From: Sphingobacterium sp. GVS05A
Lineage (GTDB): Bacteria > Bacteroidota > Bacteroidia > Sphingobacteriales > Sphingobacteriaceae
DNA: 64,000 nucleotides
Assembly (NCBI RefSeq): GCF_019969845.1
Contig: NZ_JAHXYR010000003.1
Coordinates: 620,001 to 684,000 of the forward strand
Direction: 5' to 3'
Part shown: piece by piece, positions 8,744 to 18,759 of the stretch
Layout: every line of letters starts with the position of its first letter
Position numbering within the stretch: position 1 is the first letter of the stretch
Notes under the pieces: model-generated
What the model was told of the DNA's origin: nothing
Databases searched by the model: none
Seen by the model: only the letters and a program-made list of their open reading frames with translations
Made by a program: the position numbers and the translations under genes

Positions 8744-11314
8744 ATGAAGGGTATTGTTCTGTATCGTTTTCTCCTTTTTTTCGGGCTGTTTATTTTGACC
8801 GGTTCGAAATCACTTGGTCAAAATAATCTAGCTGATATCCAGGTCTCCATCGACACCCAAAATAAAGAGATTATTCAGATTTTGACAGAGATTCATCGAA
8901 ACTATGGTCTGTCAATGTCGTACGATGAGCAGATTTTCAATAAAAATATCATCTATGGCAGAAATTTCAATAAGTCCAGTATGGAAGAAGTACTACATTA
9001 TTTGCTGAGGGACTCTAGAATCGGTTTTACAATGATCAATCGGGCATTGATTTTCTATAAGGAAGATAAGGATTTTACCATTAAAGGACGTGTTGTTGAT
9101 AGTTTAAGTGGGGAGAGTTTGATCGGTGCTACCTTAATGATCCCTGAGAAGAATAAAAGCAGCCTGAGCAATAAATATGGATTTTATTCACTTACGCTTC
9201 CGCAAGGAGATTACAGTTGTTTTGTTAGCTATTTGGGTTATAAGACCCGTGCTGTTCGATTGAATTCCCAACTGGAGGATGGCTACGTACTTATTAAGCT
9301 TGCACCTGCGGGTTTGAGCCTAAATGAAGTTGTAGTGGATATAGATTCTTCGTTGATGGTCCAATATACCGGCCATTTTACTGATAAAATTAACTGGCCT
9401 CGAGCGCGCAGAAATGCATTTTATAAAGGTGAGGCCGATATTATGAAGGTTTTGCAAATGCAAAATGGTATCAACGGATTGACGGAAGGAGGAAGTAATT
9501 TATTTGTTCGCGGGAGTGGTAAGGATCAGAATTTGATTCTTCTTGATGAGGCGGTGGTCTATAATCCTTCGCATTTATTTGGTTTAACCTCTGTTTTTAA
9601 TTCAGATATCTTAAAAAATACGCAAGTGTATAAAGATGCACTTCCTGCAAATTTAGGTGGACGTCTTTCCTCCATTATGGATATGAGCACGAGGGATGGT
9701 GATGCCAATAATTTCCATGTTTTTGGTGGAGCCAGTTTGCTTGTTACACGACTGGGAGCAGAGGGACCCTTTATTAAAAAAGGTAAAGGTGCCTTTATTG
9801 CTACTGCACGGACCAGTCTATCCAATGTGTTGAATACGGATTACCGCTTGTTCAATGTAAAAGGTAACTATAGCGACTATAATATCAAATTGAACTATAC
9901 ACTTGACAATAGAAATCGTATCTATTTATCTGGGTATTATGGCCAGGACAAAGTTACCTCATCGAATAAAAATACAAATCGCTGGGGCAATTGGACCTCA
10001 ACCTTACGTTGGAACCATGTGCATAGTTCGCGATTGTTTCTAAACCTCTCCGCGATATTCAGCGATTACCATAATAAATTGGATATCAGTAAACCGGAAT
10101 CTCCGGATAATCAAATCTGGTTGACACGAATACGTGATCTCAGTCTGAAATCGGATTTCACCTATTTTATGGGTTTAGATCGCACCTTGGATTTTGGACT
10201 TCAGGGGACACTGCATCGTTTTAAACCAGGGGAGATATCTCCTATAAATAGCAATAACGAAGATAATATCTTTAGGGCACAGGCCTATGATTATGCAGGT
10301 TATATTTCTTTCAATTGGAAAGTAGATTCTGCATTTCGGGTTATCATTGGGACCAGGGTAAATGCTTTCTTTAATACGTCTTTTGGACGTTATTACCTTC
10401 TTGGTACTGGGCAATCAAAACCATTGGCAAATGATGCTGAAAAAAAGAAATCGTATTATGGTTTGGAGCCTCGCCTCTCGCTACAATATAAATTGGGCGC
10501 AGATTATGCATTACGATTGGGTTATAGTCGGAGCTATCAATACTTGCAACTCTTGCAAAATGATGAGCTCGCATTTTCCTCTTTGGAGGCATGGGTACCT
10601 GCGGGGCCAAATATAAAACCGCAGTATGCGGATGTATTTTCTTTTCGTGTCAATAGATTAATGTATAAAGGCAATATTGGGCTGGAGGGCTATTGGAAGA
10701 AAATGGGAAATCAGGTCGAATTGATTGACCATGCGCAACTCATTCTTAATCCTTTTATCGAAACGCAGTTGCGACAGGGAAATGGTCGGGCTTATGGATT
10801 GGAATTGTCCATCAACCAGCGCTTTGGAGATCTGTCGGTTAGTATGCTCTATAGTTGGTCTAGGTCTTTTCGAAAGATAAATGGGATCAACAAAGGGAAG
10901 GAATATGTAGCTAACTTTGATATCCCTCACGTGCTTAAGAGTAATTTGTCTTATGACTTGGGACGCAGTGTTCATTTTAGTGCTTTCTATACAATTCATA
11001 CAGGAAGACCTTTAACTTATCCAATTGGATTTATGGAATACGAGGGGATCTACGTACCAGTTTATTCCAGCCGTAATTCTCAGCGTATGCCCACTTTTAG
11101 TCGATTGGATCTGAATTGCTCAGTAGATCTGGAAACTAGTCAACAGCGGCAACGGGGTACACGGCATACATTGAATTTTGGCTTATACAATGTTCTTAAT
11201 CAGCGGAATCCGCTTTATTATAGTTTTTCGGAAGATAGTAATGGAAACTTAGCTATCAAAAAAAACTCGTTCTCTGGACGGGTACCATCAATCAGTTACG
11301 CAATGAGGTTTTAA
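8744..11314 (+). CDS. TonB-dependent receptor with STN signalling domain
   Basis: An 856-residue outer-membrane receptor. A signal peptide (1-25) precedes an STN (secretin/TonB N-terminal) domain at about 30-110, the part that contacts FecR in surface signalling. A carboxypeptidase-regulatory-like beta-sandwich follows (about 113-190, IKGRVVDSLSGESLIGAT), then the plug (about 210-310, with SNLFVRGSGKDQNLILLDEA) and the barrel, ending in the C-terminal aromatic residue F. It is the FecA-type partner of the upstream sigma/anti-sigma pair and abuts a DUF4249 gene, as is common in Bacteroidota. The transported ligand cannot be told from the sequence. Confidence 0.9.
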   Translation: MKGIVLYRFLLFFGLFILTGSKSLGQNNLADIQVSIDTQNKEIIQILTEIHRNYGLSMSYDEQIFNKNIIYGRNFNKSSMEEVLHYLLRDSRIGFTMINRALIFYKEDKDFTIKGRVVDSLSGESLIGATLMIPEKNKSSLSNKYGFYSLTLPQGDYSCFVSYLGYKTRAVRLNSQLEDGYVLIKLAPAGLSLNEVVVDIDSSLMVQYTGHFTDKINWPRARRNAFYKGEADIMKVLQMQNGINGLTEGGSNLFVRGSGKDQNLILLDEAVVYNPSHLFGLTSVFNSDILKNTQVYKDALPANLGGRLSSIMDMSTRDGDANNFHVFGGASLLVTRLGAEGPFIKKGKGAFIATARTSLSNVLNTDYRLFNVKGNYSDYNIKLNYTLDNRNRIYLSGYYGQDKVTSSNKNTNRWGNWTSTLRWNHVHSSRLFLNLSAIFSDYHNKLDISKPESPDNQIWLTRIRDLSLKSDFTYFMGLDRTLDFGLQGTLHRFKPGEISPINSNNEDNIFRAQAYDYAGYISFNWKVDSAFRVIIGTRVNAFFNTSFGRYYLLGTGQSKPLANDAEKKKSYYGLEPRLSLQYKLGADYALRLGYSRSYQYLQLLQNDELAFSSLEAWVPAGPNIKPQYADVFSFRVNRLMYKGNIGLEGYWKKMGNQVELIDHAQLILNPFIETQLRQGNGRAYGLELSINQRFGDLSVSMLYSWSRSFRKINGINKGKEYVANFDIPHVLKSNLSYDLGRSVHFSAFYTIHTGRPLTYPIGFMEYEGIYVPVYSSRNSQRMPTFSRLDLNCSVDLETSQQRQRGTRHTLNFGLYNVLNQRNPLYYSFSEDSNGNLAIKKNSFSGRVPSISYAMRF

Positions 11315-11315
11315 T

Positions 11316-12134
11316 ATGAGAATATTTTTGATTTTTATCGCTTGTTGCCTGCTACTTTCTTGCAAGAAATCAGAGGTGGATACAGGACAGTCCTATGATA
11401 TGATCGTCGAAGGTGGGATCAATACGATGTATAAAGAACAGTATATTCAATTGAAAAAATTAGATGGATTGCATTCAAATGGGATGACTGTCGGGGTTAC
11501 TGGTGCTACTGTCCAGATCGCTAACGGACCAAATACGATCGAATTCGAAGAATTGGGAGAAGGTCTCTATATGGGTAAGCTATTTAATCTGAAGGATACT
11601 GTCGGAAATATCTTCCAGTTACGGATAACATTGAACGGTAAAGTGTATGAAGCACAGGACCAATTGGTGCCAACTGTCCCTATTGAAAAGGCGTTTTTGC
11701 CAGTTGAAAAGAGAGGCATAAATAACAGTTGGGATGTTAAAGTCAGCAAACATCTATTTGGTATGAAAACTTCCAATAAATGGTTGATTATACCCCAGAA
11801 GGATTTTTCAAATGAAGATATCTCTACCTTCCGGTTACCGTTTAGTTATAGCTATCGCTTAGGAGCCCCTAATGTACTCAATACATTGCTTGGACGTACC
11901 TATAATTACGAGATGTCAAAAAAGGATAGTCTGATGGTGTTTAAGCTTTCTGTGTCACCACGCTATGCACGATTCCTTTACAACCTCTTTCAGGAGACGG
12001 AATGGAAGGGCCTATTGTCTGCGGTTCCTGCAAATGTGGAAGGAAATGTTTCGGGTAATACGCTTGGCTTTTTCTATGTTATGGACGGAGTCTATAAGAC
12101 GATCCCGATAAAAGATATTAGAAACAGCAAATAA
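11316..12134 (+). CDS. DUF4249-type lipoprotein
   Basis: A 272-residue predicted lipoprotein (lipobox LLSC, Cys16, then KKSE). Start is 1 nt after the receptor stop. The mature part is beta-rich with the layout of DUF4249 proteins (early MIVEGGINTMYKEQYIQL segment). These proteins nearly always sit directly behind TonB receptors in Bacteroidota and probably act as a surface accessory of the receptor. It is the last gene of the sigma-FecR-receptor operon. Ligand unknown. Confidence 0.75.
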   Translation: MRIFLIFIACCLLLSCKKSEVDTGQSYDMIVEGGINTMYKEQYIQLKKLDGLHSNGMTVGVTGATVQIANGPNTIEFEELGEGLYMGKLFNLKDTVGNIFQLRITLNGKVYEAQDQLVPTVPIEKAFLPVEKRGINNSWDVKVSKHLFGMKTSNKWLIIPQKDFSNEDISTFRLPFSYSYRLGAPNVLNTLLGRTYNYEMSKKDSLMVFKLSVSPRYARFLYNLFQETEWKGLLSAVPANVEGNVSGNTLGFFYVMDGVYKTIPIKDIRNSK

Positions 12135-12167
12135 TTTTATATATACCCAATTTATCATTTTACAACA

Positions 12168-12863
12168 ATGAAAACTGAACAATTTAGAGCGGTCAGGCTA
12201 CTTATGCTTTTGTTTTTCTGCTTATGTTTGAGTGGATTTATCCAGGCAGGCAATCTTCCAAACTATGTAATACCACTTAAGGATAACACGAATAAACAGA
12301 AAACCATGCTGGTATTTATCACAGGAGATGGTGGCTATAATGATTTTAGCAAGAGTTTACTTGCTTATTTTACACAGGAGGGATATCCCCGGCTGGTGAT
12401 TGATGCTAAAAAATATTTTTGGAAGAAGAAAGATCCACAGGAAGCGGGGCGGGATTTTGAACGGTATATTGATCATTTCAAAAAGGAATGGAATTGCGAT
12501 CAGATCTACATTATCGGTCATTCATTTTCAGCGGGTGTGTTACCTTTTGTCCTCAGTAATTTTTCAGATCCTTTAAAAAAAACGATCAGACATGTGACTT
12601 TTTTATCACCGGATCAGTATGCGAGTTTTGAGGTAACAATTTCGACCATGCTCAACTGGAAGCAGAAAGCAAATGGCTATGATGTGCTCGCTGAAATTAT
12701 GAAACTAAAGCAATTTCCGGCTACTTATGTGTTTTGCCGTGAAGGAGAGGAAGATCTTGTGAAAATGTATCGAAACGTGGGACTAAAAGTCGATGTATTG
12801 GCCGGACCACATAACTACAATCGCGATTTTAAAACAATATACAATACCATTCGATTAAGATAA
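12168..12863 (+). CDS. VirJ/AcvB-like alpha/beta hydrolase
   Basis: A 231-residue protein with an N-terminal signal peptide (about 1-27). It has the alpha/beta-hydrolase layout of the VirJ/AcvB family: FITGDGGYNDF near residues 50-60, the nucleophile elbow GHSFSAG with candidate Ser119, LSPD in the following strand, and a late GPHNYNRDF that supplies the candidate catalytic His. AcvB of Agrobacterium hydrolyses lysyl-phosphatidylglycerol in the periplasm. The presence of mprF two genes downstream fits that activity here, though the pairing is inference. It has 33 bp to the DUF4249 gene upstream. A hairpin with T-tract follows the stop. Confidence 0.85.
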   Translation: MKTEQFRAVRLLMLLFFCLCLSGFIQAGNLPNYVIPLKDNTNKQKTMLVFITGDGGYNDFSKSLLAYFTQEGYPRLVIDAKKYFWKKKDPQEAGRDFERYIDHFKKEWNCDQIYIIGHSFSAGVLPFVLSNFSDPLKKTIRHVTFLSPDQYASFEVTISTMLNWKQKANGYDVLAEIMKLKQFPATYVFCREGEEDLVKMYRNVGLKVDVLAGPHNYNRDFKTIYNTIRLR

Positions 12864-12888
12864 TATTCTTATTAGGACTTTTTTAGAT

Positions 12889-12929
12889 AAACCTTGTCAT
12901 CTTACTGAATTTAGATGCAAGGTTTTTTT
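12889..12929 (+). terminator. Terminator-like hairpin abutting next start codon
   Basis: AAACCTTG (12889-12896) pairs with CAAGGTTT (12918-12925), and CATCT (12898-12902) pairs with AGATG (12913-12917), with one bulged T. A run of seven T follows (12923-12929). This has the form of an intrinsic terminator, yet the downstream reading frame starts at 12915 (inside the arm) or 12930 (right after the T-run). It may work as an attenuator or leader control between the virJ-like gene and the DUF5686/mprF genes. Confidence 0.6.
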
Positions 12930-15434
12930 ATGCGATATCGTTTTTTATTGATTTTAGTGTTCTTTACTTCTCGAATATTTGGACAAGGAGCTTCACTGAC
13001 AGGTATTGTCCTGGACGCTACAACCGAAAAACCAATCCAAGGTGTAACAGTAAAGCTTTCCAATACCACAAAATCTGTTGGTACAAACAAAGAGGGACAG
13101 TTTTCATTGCCTTCTATGCCTGATAACTGTACGTTGATATTCAGTGCTGTCGGTTACAAAAAGCAGCTATTCCCGATGAGTGTTGCACAAGGAAAAAAAG
13201 TACTTATTATCCGATTGGAAGATGAGCAGCAAAGCTTGGATGAGGTTGTCGTACTTGCACCCAAGAGAAAAAAATACTCAAATAAACATAATCCAACGGT
13301 GGATTTGATCCGTAAAGTGATCGAAAGGCGCGATGAAAATAATGCCTTGAATGCAACTGTTGGCAACTACCGAGAATACGAGAAGCTTTCCATGTCGCTA
13401 GCTATCCAGAATCAAAAAGTAGATAAATCCCGTTTATTGAAACGTTTTGGTTTTTTAAAACAGGGTATGGATACTTTGAAATATCCTGGTAGATCATTGG
13501 TGCCGATATTTATGGACGAAAAAATCGGACAGCGCCAATTGGATAAGGCCAAGGGAAATACGTTTGTATTATTGGGGGAGAACCAATCACGTGTAGACCA
13601 ATATCTGGATGAAGATGGTATTGATGAATACCTGGATAAGATCTACGGCGAAACAAATATCTATGATACGGATGTGTCGATAGGAAATAGACGCTTTTTA
13701 AGCCCCATCGCCACACTGGGGCCGTCCTTTTATAAATATTATCTGGTGGATACTTTAAAAGAGAAAAAACCATGGCACGTTAAAATTAGGGTGGAGCCAC
13801 GAAATAAGGAAGATGCGTTGTTTTCGGGATATATCTATATTCGGTTGGACGGTACCTATGCCTTGGACCAGGCTGAACTGTCGATCAATGAAGCAACAAA
13901 TATCAATTGGGTGCGGGGCTTGAATATTGAGTTAAATTATTCTGAAGATAAAGCGCACCGTTTTTTTCTCAGTAGAGGAGTGCTTCGGATAGATTTGGGA
14001 ATTTTTAAGGATGGTATGGGATTGTTTGGTGAGAAAGTAACCAATCGTTCTGTGCTGGATTCTCTACAACTAGCATTGAATGTAAAGGGCGTAACCGGTC
14101 GGGGGGCTGAGAACCCCAATGCGATCAATTGGGAACAGACAAGACCTGAAAAGCTAAGTAAACTGGAACAGCAGGCTTTTACCAATATTGACAGTTTAAA
14201 ACAATCAAAGTCTTTTAAAAATCTGATGGCTTTAGGATCTTTTATCATGTCGGGCTACTATGGTCGTGGTGTGATTGAGATTGGATCTGTTCCATCATTT
14301 TACAGTTTTAATCCAATAGAGGGAAGCCGGTTTAAGTTTGGGGGCAATACAACTGATGCATTTAGTAAAACCTTGCTATTGGAAGGGTATGCAGCATACG
14401 GTACCAGAGATAGGCAATGGAAATATAATCTGGGAGCAACCTATTCTTTTAATAAGCAATCCGTATATAAGTTTCCGGTCAAACTGCTCAGTGTAAAAGT
14501 GAATAAAGAAGTTCAGGTACCGGGACAGGATCTTAATTTTATTGACAATGATAATTTTCTACTTTCTTTTAGACGGGGCGAAAATGATAAGATGTTTTAT
14601 CTGCAACGGAGACAGGTGGAATACTCTCAGGAATTTGAAAACCATCTTTCGTTTAAACTGGGTTTCTTCAATCAGATTTTAAGTCCTGCAGGGATTCTCG
14701 AATTTGACCATAGGGCGTTCAGAACAAGTCGTGACAACGAGTTGTGGGCCTCAGCTTTTACGGGGGAGCTACGTTGGGCTCCTGCGGAAAAACTCTATCA
14801 GGGAAAACGCTATAGACGTATTATTAATACAGGAAAACCTGTTTTTACATTGGCGGCACAGATTGGGGTGAAGGGCGTTTTGGGCGGAGATTATAATTAT
14901 CAGCGTTTCATCTTTAACGCGAATAAGCGATTCTATGCATCACAATTTGGTTTTACAGATGCTGTGTTCGAGTCTGGGGTGCAGTTTGGCAAGGTTCCCT
15001 ATCCGCTCATGATTATCCATCGTGCAAACCAGACCTATTCCTATAAGTTGAACTCGTATAATTTGATGAATTCCATGGAATTTATGAGTGATAAATATAC
15101 ATCGCTGTTGTTACAGCATTCTTTCAACGGTTTTTTTCTGAATAAGATTCCACTCCTTAAGAAGTTGGACCTTCGTGAAATCGCTTCAGTAAAAGTGCTT
15201 TATGGCAGAGTGGATGCATCCAATCGCTATACCAAAAACTTTGATACAACTCCTAAGCATCCCAGCGAACCGCAGTTGTTTTCGCTCAATCGTGGGGCTT
15301 ATGTGGAAGGTAGCGTGGGGCTGAGTAATATCTTCAAGATCCTGCGTGTAGATCTGGTTCGTCGTTTTACCTATCTGGACAATCCGGGTGTATCGCCCTG
15401 GGGTGTACGGGCGAAAATTGGTGTCGATTTTTAA
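12930..15434 (+). CDS. DUF5686 outer-membrane protein with regulatory-like domain
   Basis: An ~834-residue outer-membrane protein. A signal peptide (MRYRFLLILVFFTSRIFG, ending before Q) precedes a carboxypeptidase-regulatory-like domain (about 20-105). Then comes the DUF5686 hallmark segment NPTVDLIRKVIERRDENN (about residue 120) and a long beta-rich barrel-like region to the C-terminal F. Function of DUF5686 is unknown. The ATG at 12915 would add five residues but lies inside a hairpin arm, so 12930 is preferred. It lies between the virJ-like gene and mprF. Confidence 0.85.
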   Translation: MRYRFLLILVFFTSRIFGQGASLTGIVLDATTEKPIQGVTVKLSNTTKSVGTNKEGQFSLPSMPDNCTLIFSAVGYKKQLFPMSVAQGKKVLIIRLEDEQQSLDEVVVLAPKRKKYSNKHNPTVDLIRKVIERRDENNALNATVGNYREYEKLSMSLAIQNQKVDKSRLLKRFGFLKQGMDTLKYPGRSLVPIFMDEKIGQRQLDKAKGNTFVLLGENQSRVDQYLDEDGIDEYLDKIYGETNIYDTDVSIGNRRFLSPIATLGPSFYKYYLVDTLKEKKPWHVKIRVEPRNKEDALFSGYIYIRLDGTYALDQAELSINEATNINWVRGLNIELNYSEDKAHRFFLSRGVLRIDLGIFKDGMGLFGEKVTNRSVLDSLQLALNVKGVTGRGAENPNAINWEQTRPEKLSKLEQQAFTNIDSLKQSKSFKNLMALGSFIMSGYYGRGVIEIGSVPSFYSFNPIEGSRFKFGGNTTDAFSKTLLLEGYAAYGTRDRQWKYNLGATYSFNKQSVYKFPVKLLSVKVNKEVQVPGQDLNFIDNDNFLLSFRRGENDKMFYLQRRQVEYSQEFENHLSFKLGFFNQILSPAGILEFDHRAFRTSRDNELWASAFTGELRWAPAEKLYQGKRYRRIINTGKPVFTLAAQIGVKGVLGGDYNYQRFIFNANKRFYASQFGFTDAVFESGVQFGKVPYPLMIIHRANQTYSYKLNSYNLMNSMEFMSDKYTSLLLQHSFNGFFLNKIPLLKKLDLREIASVKVLYGRVDASNRYTKNFDTTPKHPSEPQLFSLNRGAYVEGSVGLSNIFKILRVDLVRRFTYLDNPGVSPWGVRAKIGVDF

Positions 15435-15516
15435 ATAGAAAAAAAGTATTGGGACTATTTACAAGAAATGGTGTCATTACATAAATAGCAGTAAGAAACA
15501 ACAGTAGAGCAGTAGC

Positions 15517-18090
15517 ATGATGAAGAACAAAATGTTGATCTGGAAATCCTTTCTGGGACTATTAATGATCTTTGGAGTCTTATACTTTTTTGCCAATCAA
15601 CGGCAGGAACTTGCCTCTTCTTTACAGCTTATCCAATCGAGTTCCCTATTTTGGATCGCAGTAGGTATTGTGATTTCTTTAGCCTATATCGCTATGCAGG
15701 GGTTGGTTTACGTCTATAGTTTCAAATCTTTGCGACAAAAACTTTCACTTGGTGGGGCTACTCGCTTGTTTCTGAAAAGAAACTTTATTAGTGTATTCTT
15801 ACCTGCAGGTGGATTTACTTCCTTAGCATTTTTCAAGAGGGAGGTTAATCAAGAAGGGATCTCTGATTCGAGTTCCAATCTTGCCTCAGTGATTTATGCA
15901 GTTATTAGCTTGGTTTCTCTCTTTATACTTTGCCTCGTAGTTTTTCTTTTTATAGGAATCGCTGGGCTCAACTTGCAATTGGTTGGGATAATGCTCGCTT
16001 TTACGGTCTTGTTGATTGCCTTTGGATGGTATTGCCATTCATTTTATCAGCAGGGGAAAGCATATCATTTAACGGTGCACTATTTTCCTTCGGTAGCGAC
16101 AATCTGGGAAGAACTCAAGGAAAATGGTGTAGACTTTAAAGCTGTGTTTCAAAGTTTACTCTGGGCAACAGCGATTGAATTTGTGGGTATCTTGCATATA
16201 TACATTGCTATGCTTGCGCTCGGTTTTGACATTTCCTTGTTAGCTTGTACTGTGACCTATGCTGTGGGAACATTGGTTTATTGTTTTTCTCCACTGATGA
16301 AGGGTGTAGGGCTAATTGAAGTTTCCATGGTCGTAGTTTTGTGTAGCTTTGGCTACACCGAAGAGCAGGCTATTTCAATCTCATTGTTATACCGTTTATT
16401 TGAGTTTTGGGGACCATTGGCATTGGGTGGAATGAGCTTCTTCGTTAATAAAAACAATATTTTCGTACGGATACTTCCTTCGGTTTTTATCTTCGCGATG
16501 GGTATCATCAATATTATTTCAGTGTTGACACCCGCAATTCATAGCCGGATTGCTGTGCTCAAACAGTTTATATCCTATGATGCGCTCAACTTTTCCAATG
16601 CTGCAGTGCTATTTTTTGGCATTTTGCTGGTTATGTGTTCCGGATTTTTACTGAAAGGTCTACGTACGGCCTGGTACGCTGCGGTTGCATTGTGTTCACT
16701 TTCCATTGTTGCTAATCTATCCAAAGGACTTGATTTTGAAGAAGCTTGGTTTGCCTTTCTGGTATTGCTGATGTTGCTTTATTCATTGCGACATTATTTT
16801 GTACAGAGCAACCGTAGGCTGACGATACTTAATCTAGGTTTGGTTTTATGGCCTATTGGCGTTGTGTTGCTCTATGGGATCATCGGATTTTACTTCCTTA
16901 ACGCTAGGCATTTCAATATGGATTTTACGATCGTAAATGCGGTAGCTAGTACATTACACAGTTTTGTGCTATTGAATGGAGATGTAGCTGAACCGCAGTC
17001 TGCTATTGGGCAATATTTTTTGTATTCCATTAACTTTTTCAGTGTGGTTAGTCTTTCCGCATTATTTTATTGGCTGGTCAATCCCTGTCAGGCAGCTGTA
17101 GTGGAGGTGGAAGGAAAAATAGAACTTGCTCAAAAGTTGCTTGAACGTTATGGTAAATCTCCCGTAGACTATTTTAAGACCTATGGTGACAAAGAGATTT
17201 TTCTGAATGATGATGAAACTGGGTTTATAGCCTACAAAAAATGTTATGGTTTTGCCATTGTTCTGGAGGGACCAGTCTGTGAGGATAGAGAGTCTGTGAT
17301 AAAAGAACTAATTAATTCCTTTGAGAGGTACTGTCGTCGATCGAGTTTAAAAACAGCCTACTATCGTGTCGATGGGAAATACTTAGGAATTTTCAAACAG
17401 CTGGGGAAGAAATCATTTTTAATCGGCGAGGAAGCTATTGTAAATGTAGACAGCTTTTCATTGGAAGGCAAGAAACGAAAGTCATTGCGGAATGCGGTAA
17501 ATAGTATTGAAAAGAAGGGATTTGTATCCAATTTATATCGCGCTCCTTTGTCAAATGGCTTACTTCAGAAATTGCAGATTGTTTCAGACCATTGGCTGAG
17601 GGATATGAAACGTTCGGAGCGCGTTTTTTCACAGGGGATGTTTGATCTGGGAAAGATTAAAAATAGCCACGTAATTACATTGGAAGACAACGAAGGTCGG
17701 ATTTTGGCATTTCTGAATATCATTCCCAACTATGCTCCTGATGAAGCGACTTATGATCTGATACGCAAATTGCAAGATGCCCCCGGAGGGAATATGGATG
17801 TGTTAATTATCCGTTTTTTGGAGTATTGTAAAGAAGAAGGCTATTCTTATTTGAATATGGGGTTGGCTCCTTTTTCGGGATTCGACAAGAAGAAAGGGCT
17901 TGTAGAACGTCTTATCAACTTCCTCTATGAGAATAATACGTACTTCCGTCAACCCAAAGGCCTGAAGGAATTTAAGGAAAAATTCGATCCCTGTTGGGTG
18001 GAAAAGTTTGTGGTTTACTCACATGATCTGGATTTGATAACAGTGCCTTTAGTGATTGATAAGGCTATGAAATCAACTGCCGTGAAGTGA
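15517..18090 (+). CDS. mprF: MprF-type phosphatidylglycerol lysyltransferase/flippase
   Basis: An 857-residue integral membrane protein with the two-part plan of MprF. An N-terminal polytopic flippase-like region has many hydrophobic helices (about 1-530, including KRNFISVFLPAGGFTSLAFF near residue 86). A C-terminal cytosolic DUF2156/GNAT-like synthase domain spans about 545-850 (AYYRVDGKYLGIFKQLGKKS and FLNIIPNYAPDEATYDLIRK). It would transfer lysine (or another amino acid) from aminoacyl-tRNA to phosphatidylglycerol and expose the product on the outer leaflet, lowering negative surface charge and giving resistance to cationic peptides. Length equals that of Firmicutes MprF. The aminoacyl specificity is not readable. 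Confidence 0.9.
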   Translation: MMKNKMLIWKSFLGLLMIFGVLYFFANQRQELASSLQLIQSSSLFWIAVGIVISLAYIAMQGLVYVYSFKSLRQKLSLGGATRLFLKRNFISVFLPAGGFTSLAFFKREVNQEGISDSSSNLASVIYAVISLVSLFILCLVVFLFIGIAGLNLQLVGIMLAFTVLLIAFGWYCHSFYQQGKAYHLTVHYFPSVATIWEELKENGVDFKAVFQSLLWATAIEFVGILHIYIAMLALGFDISLLACTVTYAVGTLVYCFSPLMKGVGLIEVSMVVVLCSFGYTEEQAISISLLYRLFEFWGPLALGGMSFFVNKNNIFVRILPSVFIFAMGIINIISVLTPAIHSRIAVLKQFISYDALNFSNAAVLFFGILLVMCSGFLLKGLRTAWYAAVALCSLSIVANLSKGLDFEEAWFAFLVLLMLLYSLRHYFVQSNRRLTILNLGLVLWPIGVVLLYGIIGFYFLNARHFNMDFTIVNAVASTLHSFVLLNGDVAEPQSAIGQYFLYSINFFSVVSLSALFYWLVNPCQAAVVEVEGKIELAQKLLERYGKSPVDYFKTYGDKEIFLNDDETGFIAYKKCYGFAIVLEGPVCEDRESVIKELINSFERYCRRSSLKTAYYRVDGKYLGIFKQLGKKSFLIGEEAIVNVDSFSLEGKKRKSLRNAVNSIEKKGFVSNLYRAPLSNGLLQKLQIVSDHWLRDMKRSERVFSQGMFDLGKIKNSHVITLEDNEGRILAFLNIIPNYAPDEATYDLIRKLQDAPGGNMDVLIIRFLEYCKEEGYSYLNMGLAPFSGFDKKKGLVERLINFLYENNTYFRQPKGLKEFKEKFDPCWVEKFVVYSHDLDLITVPLVIDKAMKSTAVK

Positions 18091-18137
18091 TAAGACGATC
18101 AATTGTCAGTAGACAAATTTGTTCTTTGAATAGAATT

Positions 18138-18629
18138 TTAATCAATGATCTGTACAAGATCTGCGCAATTGCCACTGAGCATTTGAAAGGTAAAACTAGT
18201 ATCGAGTTTAATCTCCGCAAATGATGAAGTACGGAGGTAGGCTGACTTTCTGGTTAGAAATTCAACCAGGTCGGTCAATGTGGGATTGTGGCCAAAGAGT
18301 AAGACATGATCAATATGATCTGGGATGGTATTGATGACCGAAAGTAAGTGTTTGTAGGTGCATTCATAAATGGATTCTTCAATTTGAATATCAAAAGAAG
18401 GAGATCCCATTACATCCAAAAAAACGCGGGTAGTCTGTAAGGCTCTATTGGCAGGAGAACTGATAACGACACTATTTTCGTTGAGTGTCAGTTTAGCTGC
18501 CAGCTTCTCCGCGACCTGTTTTGCATGTTGTATGCCTTCGGATGTCAATGCACGATCAAAGTCGTTTATTCCGGGAATAGTTTCGGCTTTGGCGTGTCGG
18601 ATGATATAAAGTTTTTTAATGTTGTCCAT
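18138..18629 (-). CDS. SixA-type histidine phosphatase
   Basis: A 163-residue cytoplasmic phosphatase of the histidine phosphatase (phosphoglycerate mutase-like) superfamily. The catalytic RHAK motif (residues 9-12, IIRHAKAE) and the late FGHNPTLTDL motif with the second His are present. SixA removes phosphate from phosphohistidine; the substrate here is not known. The frame stays open upstream to 18815, but that extension would overlap the divergent gene at 18760 and family members start with residues like MDNIKKLYIIRHAK, so 18629 is chosen. Convergent with mprF. Confidence 0.85.
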   Translation of the reverse strand: MDNIKKLYIIRHAKAETIPGINDFDRALTSEGIQHAKQVAEKLAAKLTLNENSVVISSPANRALQTTRVFLDVMGSPSFDIQIEESIYECTYKHLLSVINTIPDHIDHVLLFGHNPTLTDLVEFLTRKSAYLRTSSFAEIKLDTSFTFQMLSGNCADLVQIID

Positions 18630-18759
18630 GATTAAAATTTTTGATTCTATACTATTAACGCTTTTGTTCAGCATTTCATTGTGTTTGTAACAAGAGACAG
18701 CATGTGTTGCATATGAATACAAATAATAATAAATGAAGTTTTGAAAAAGTACATAATAT

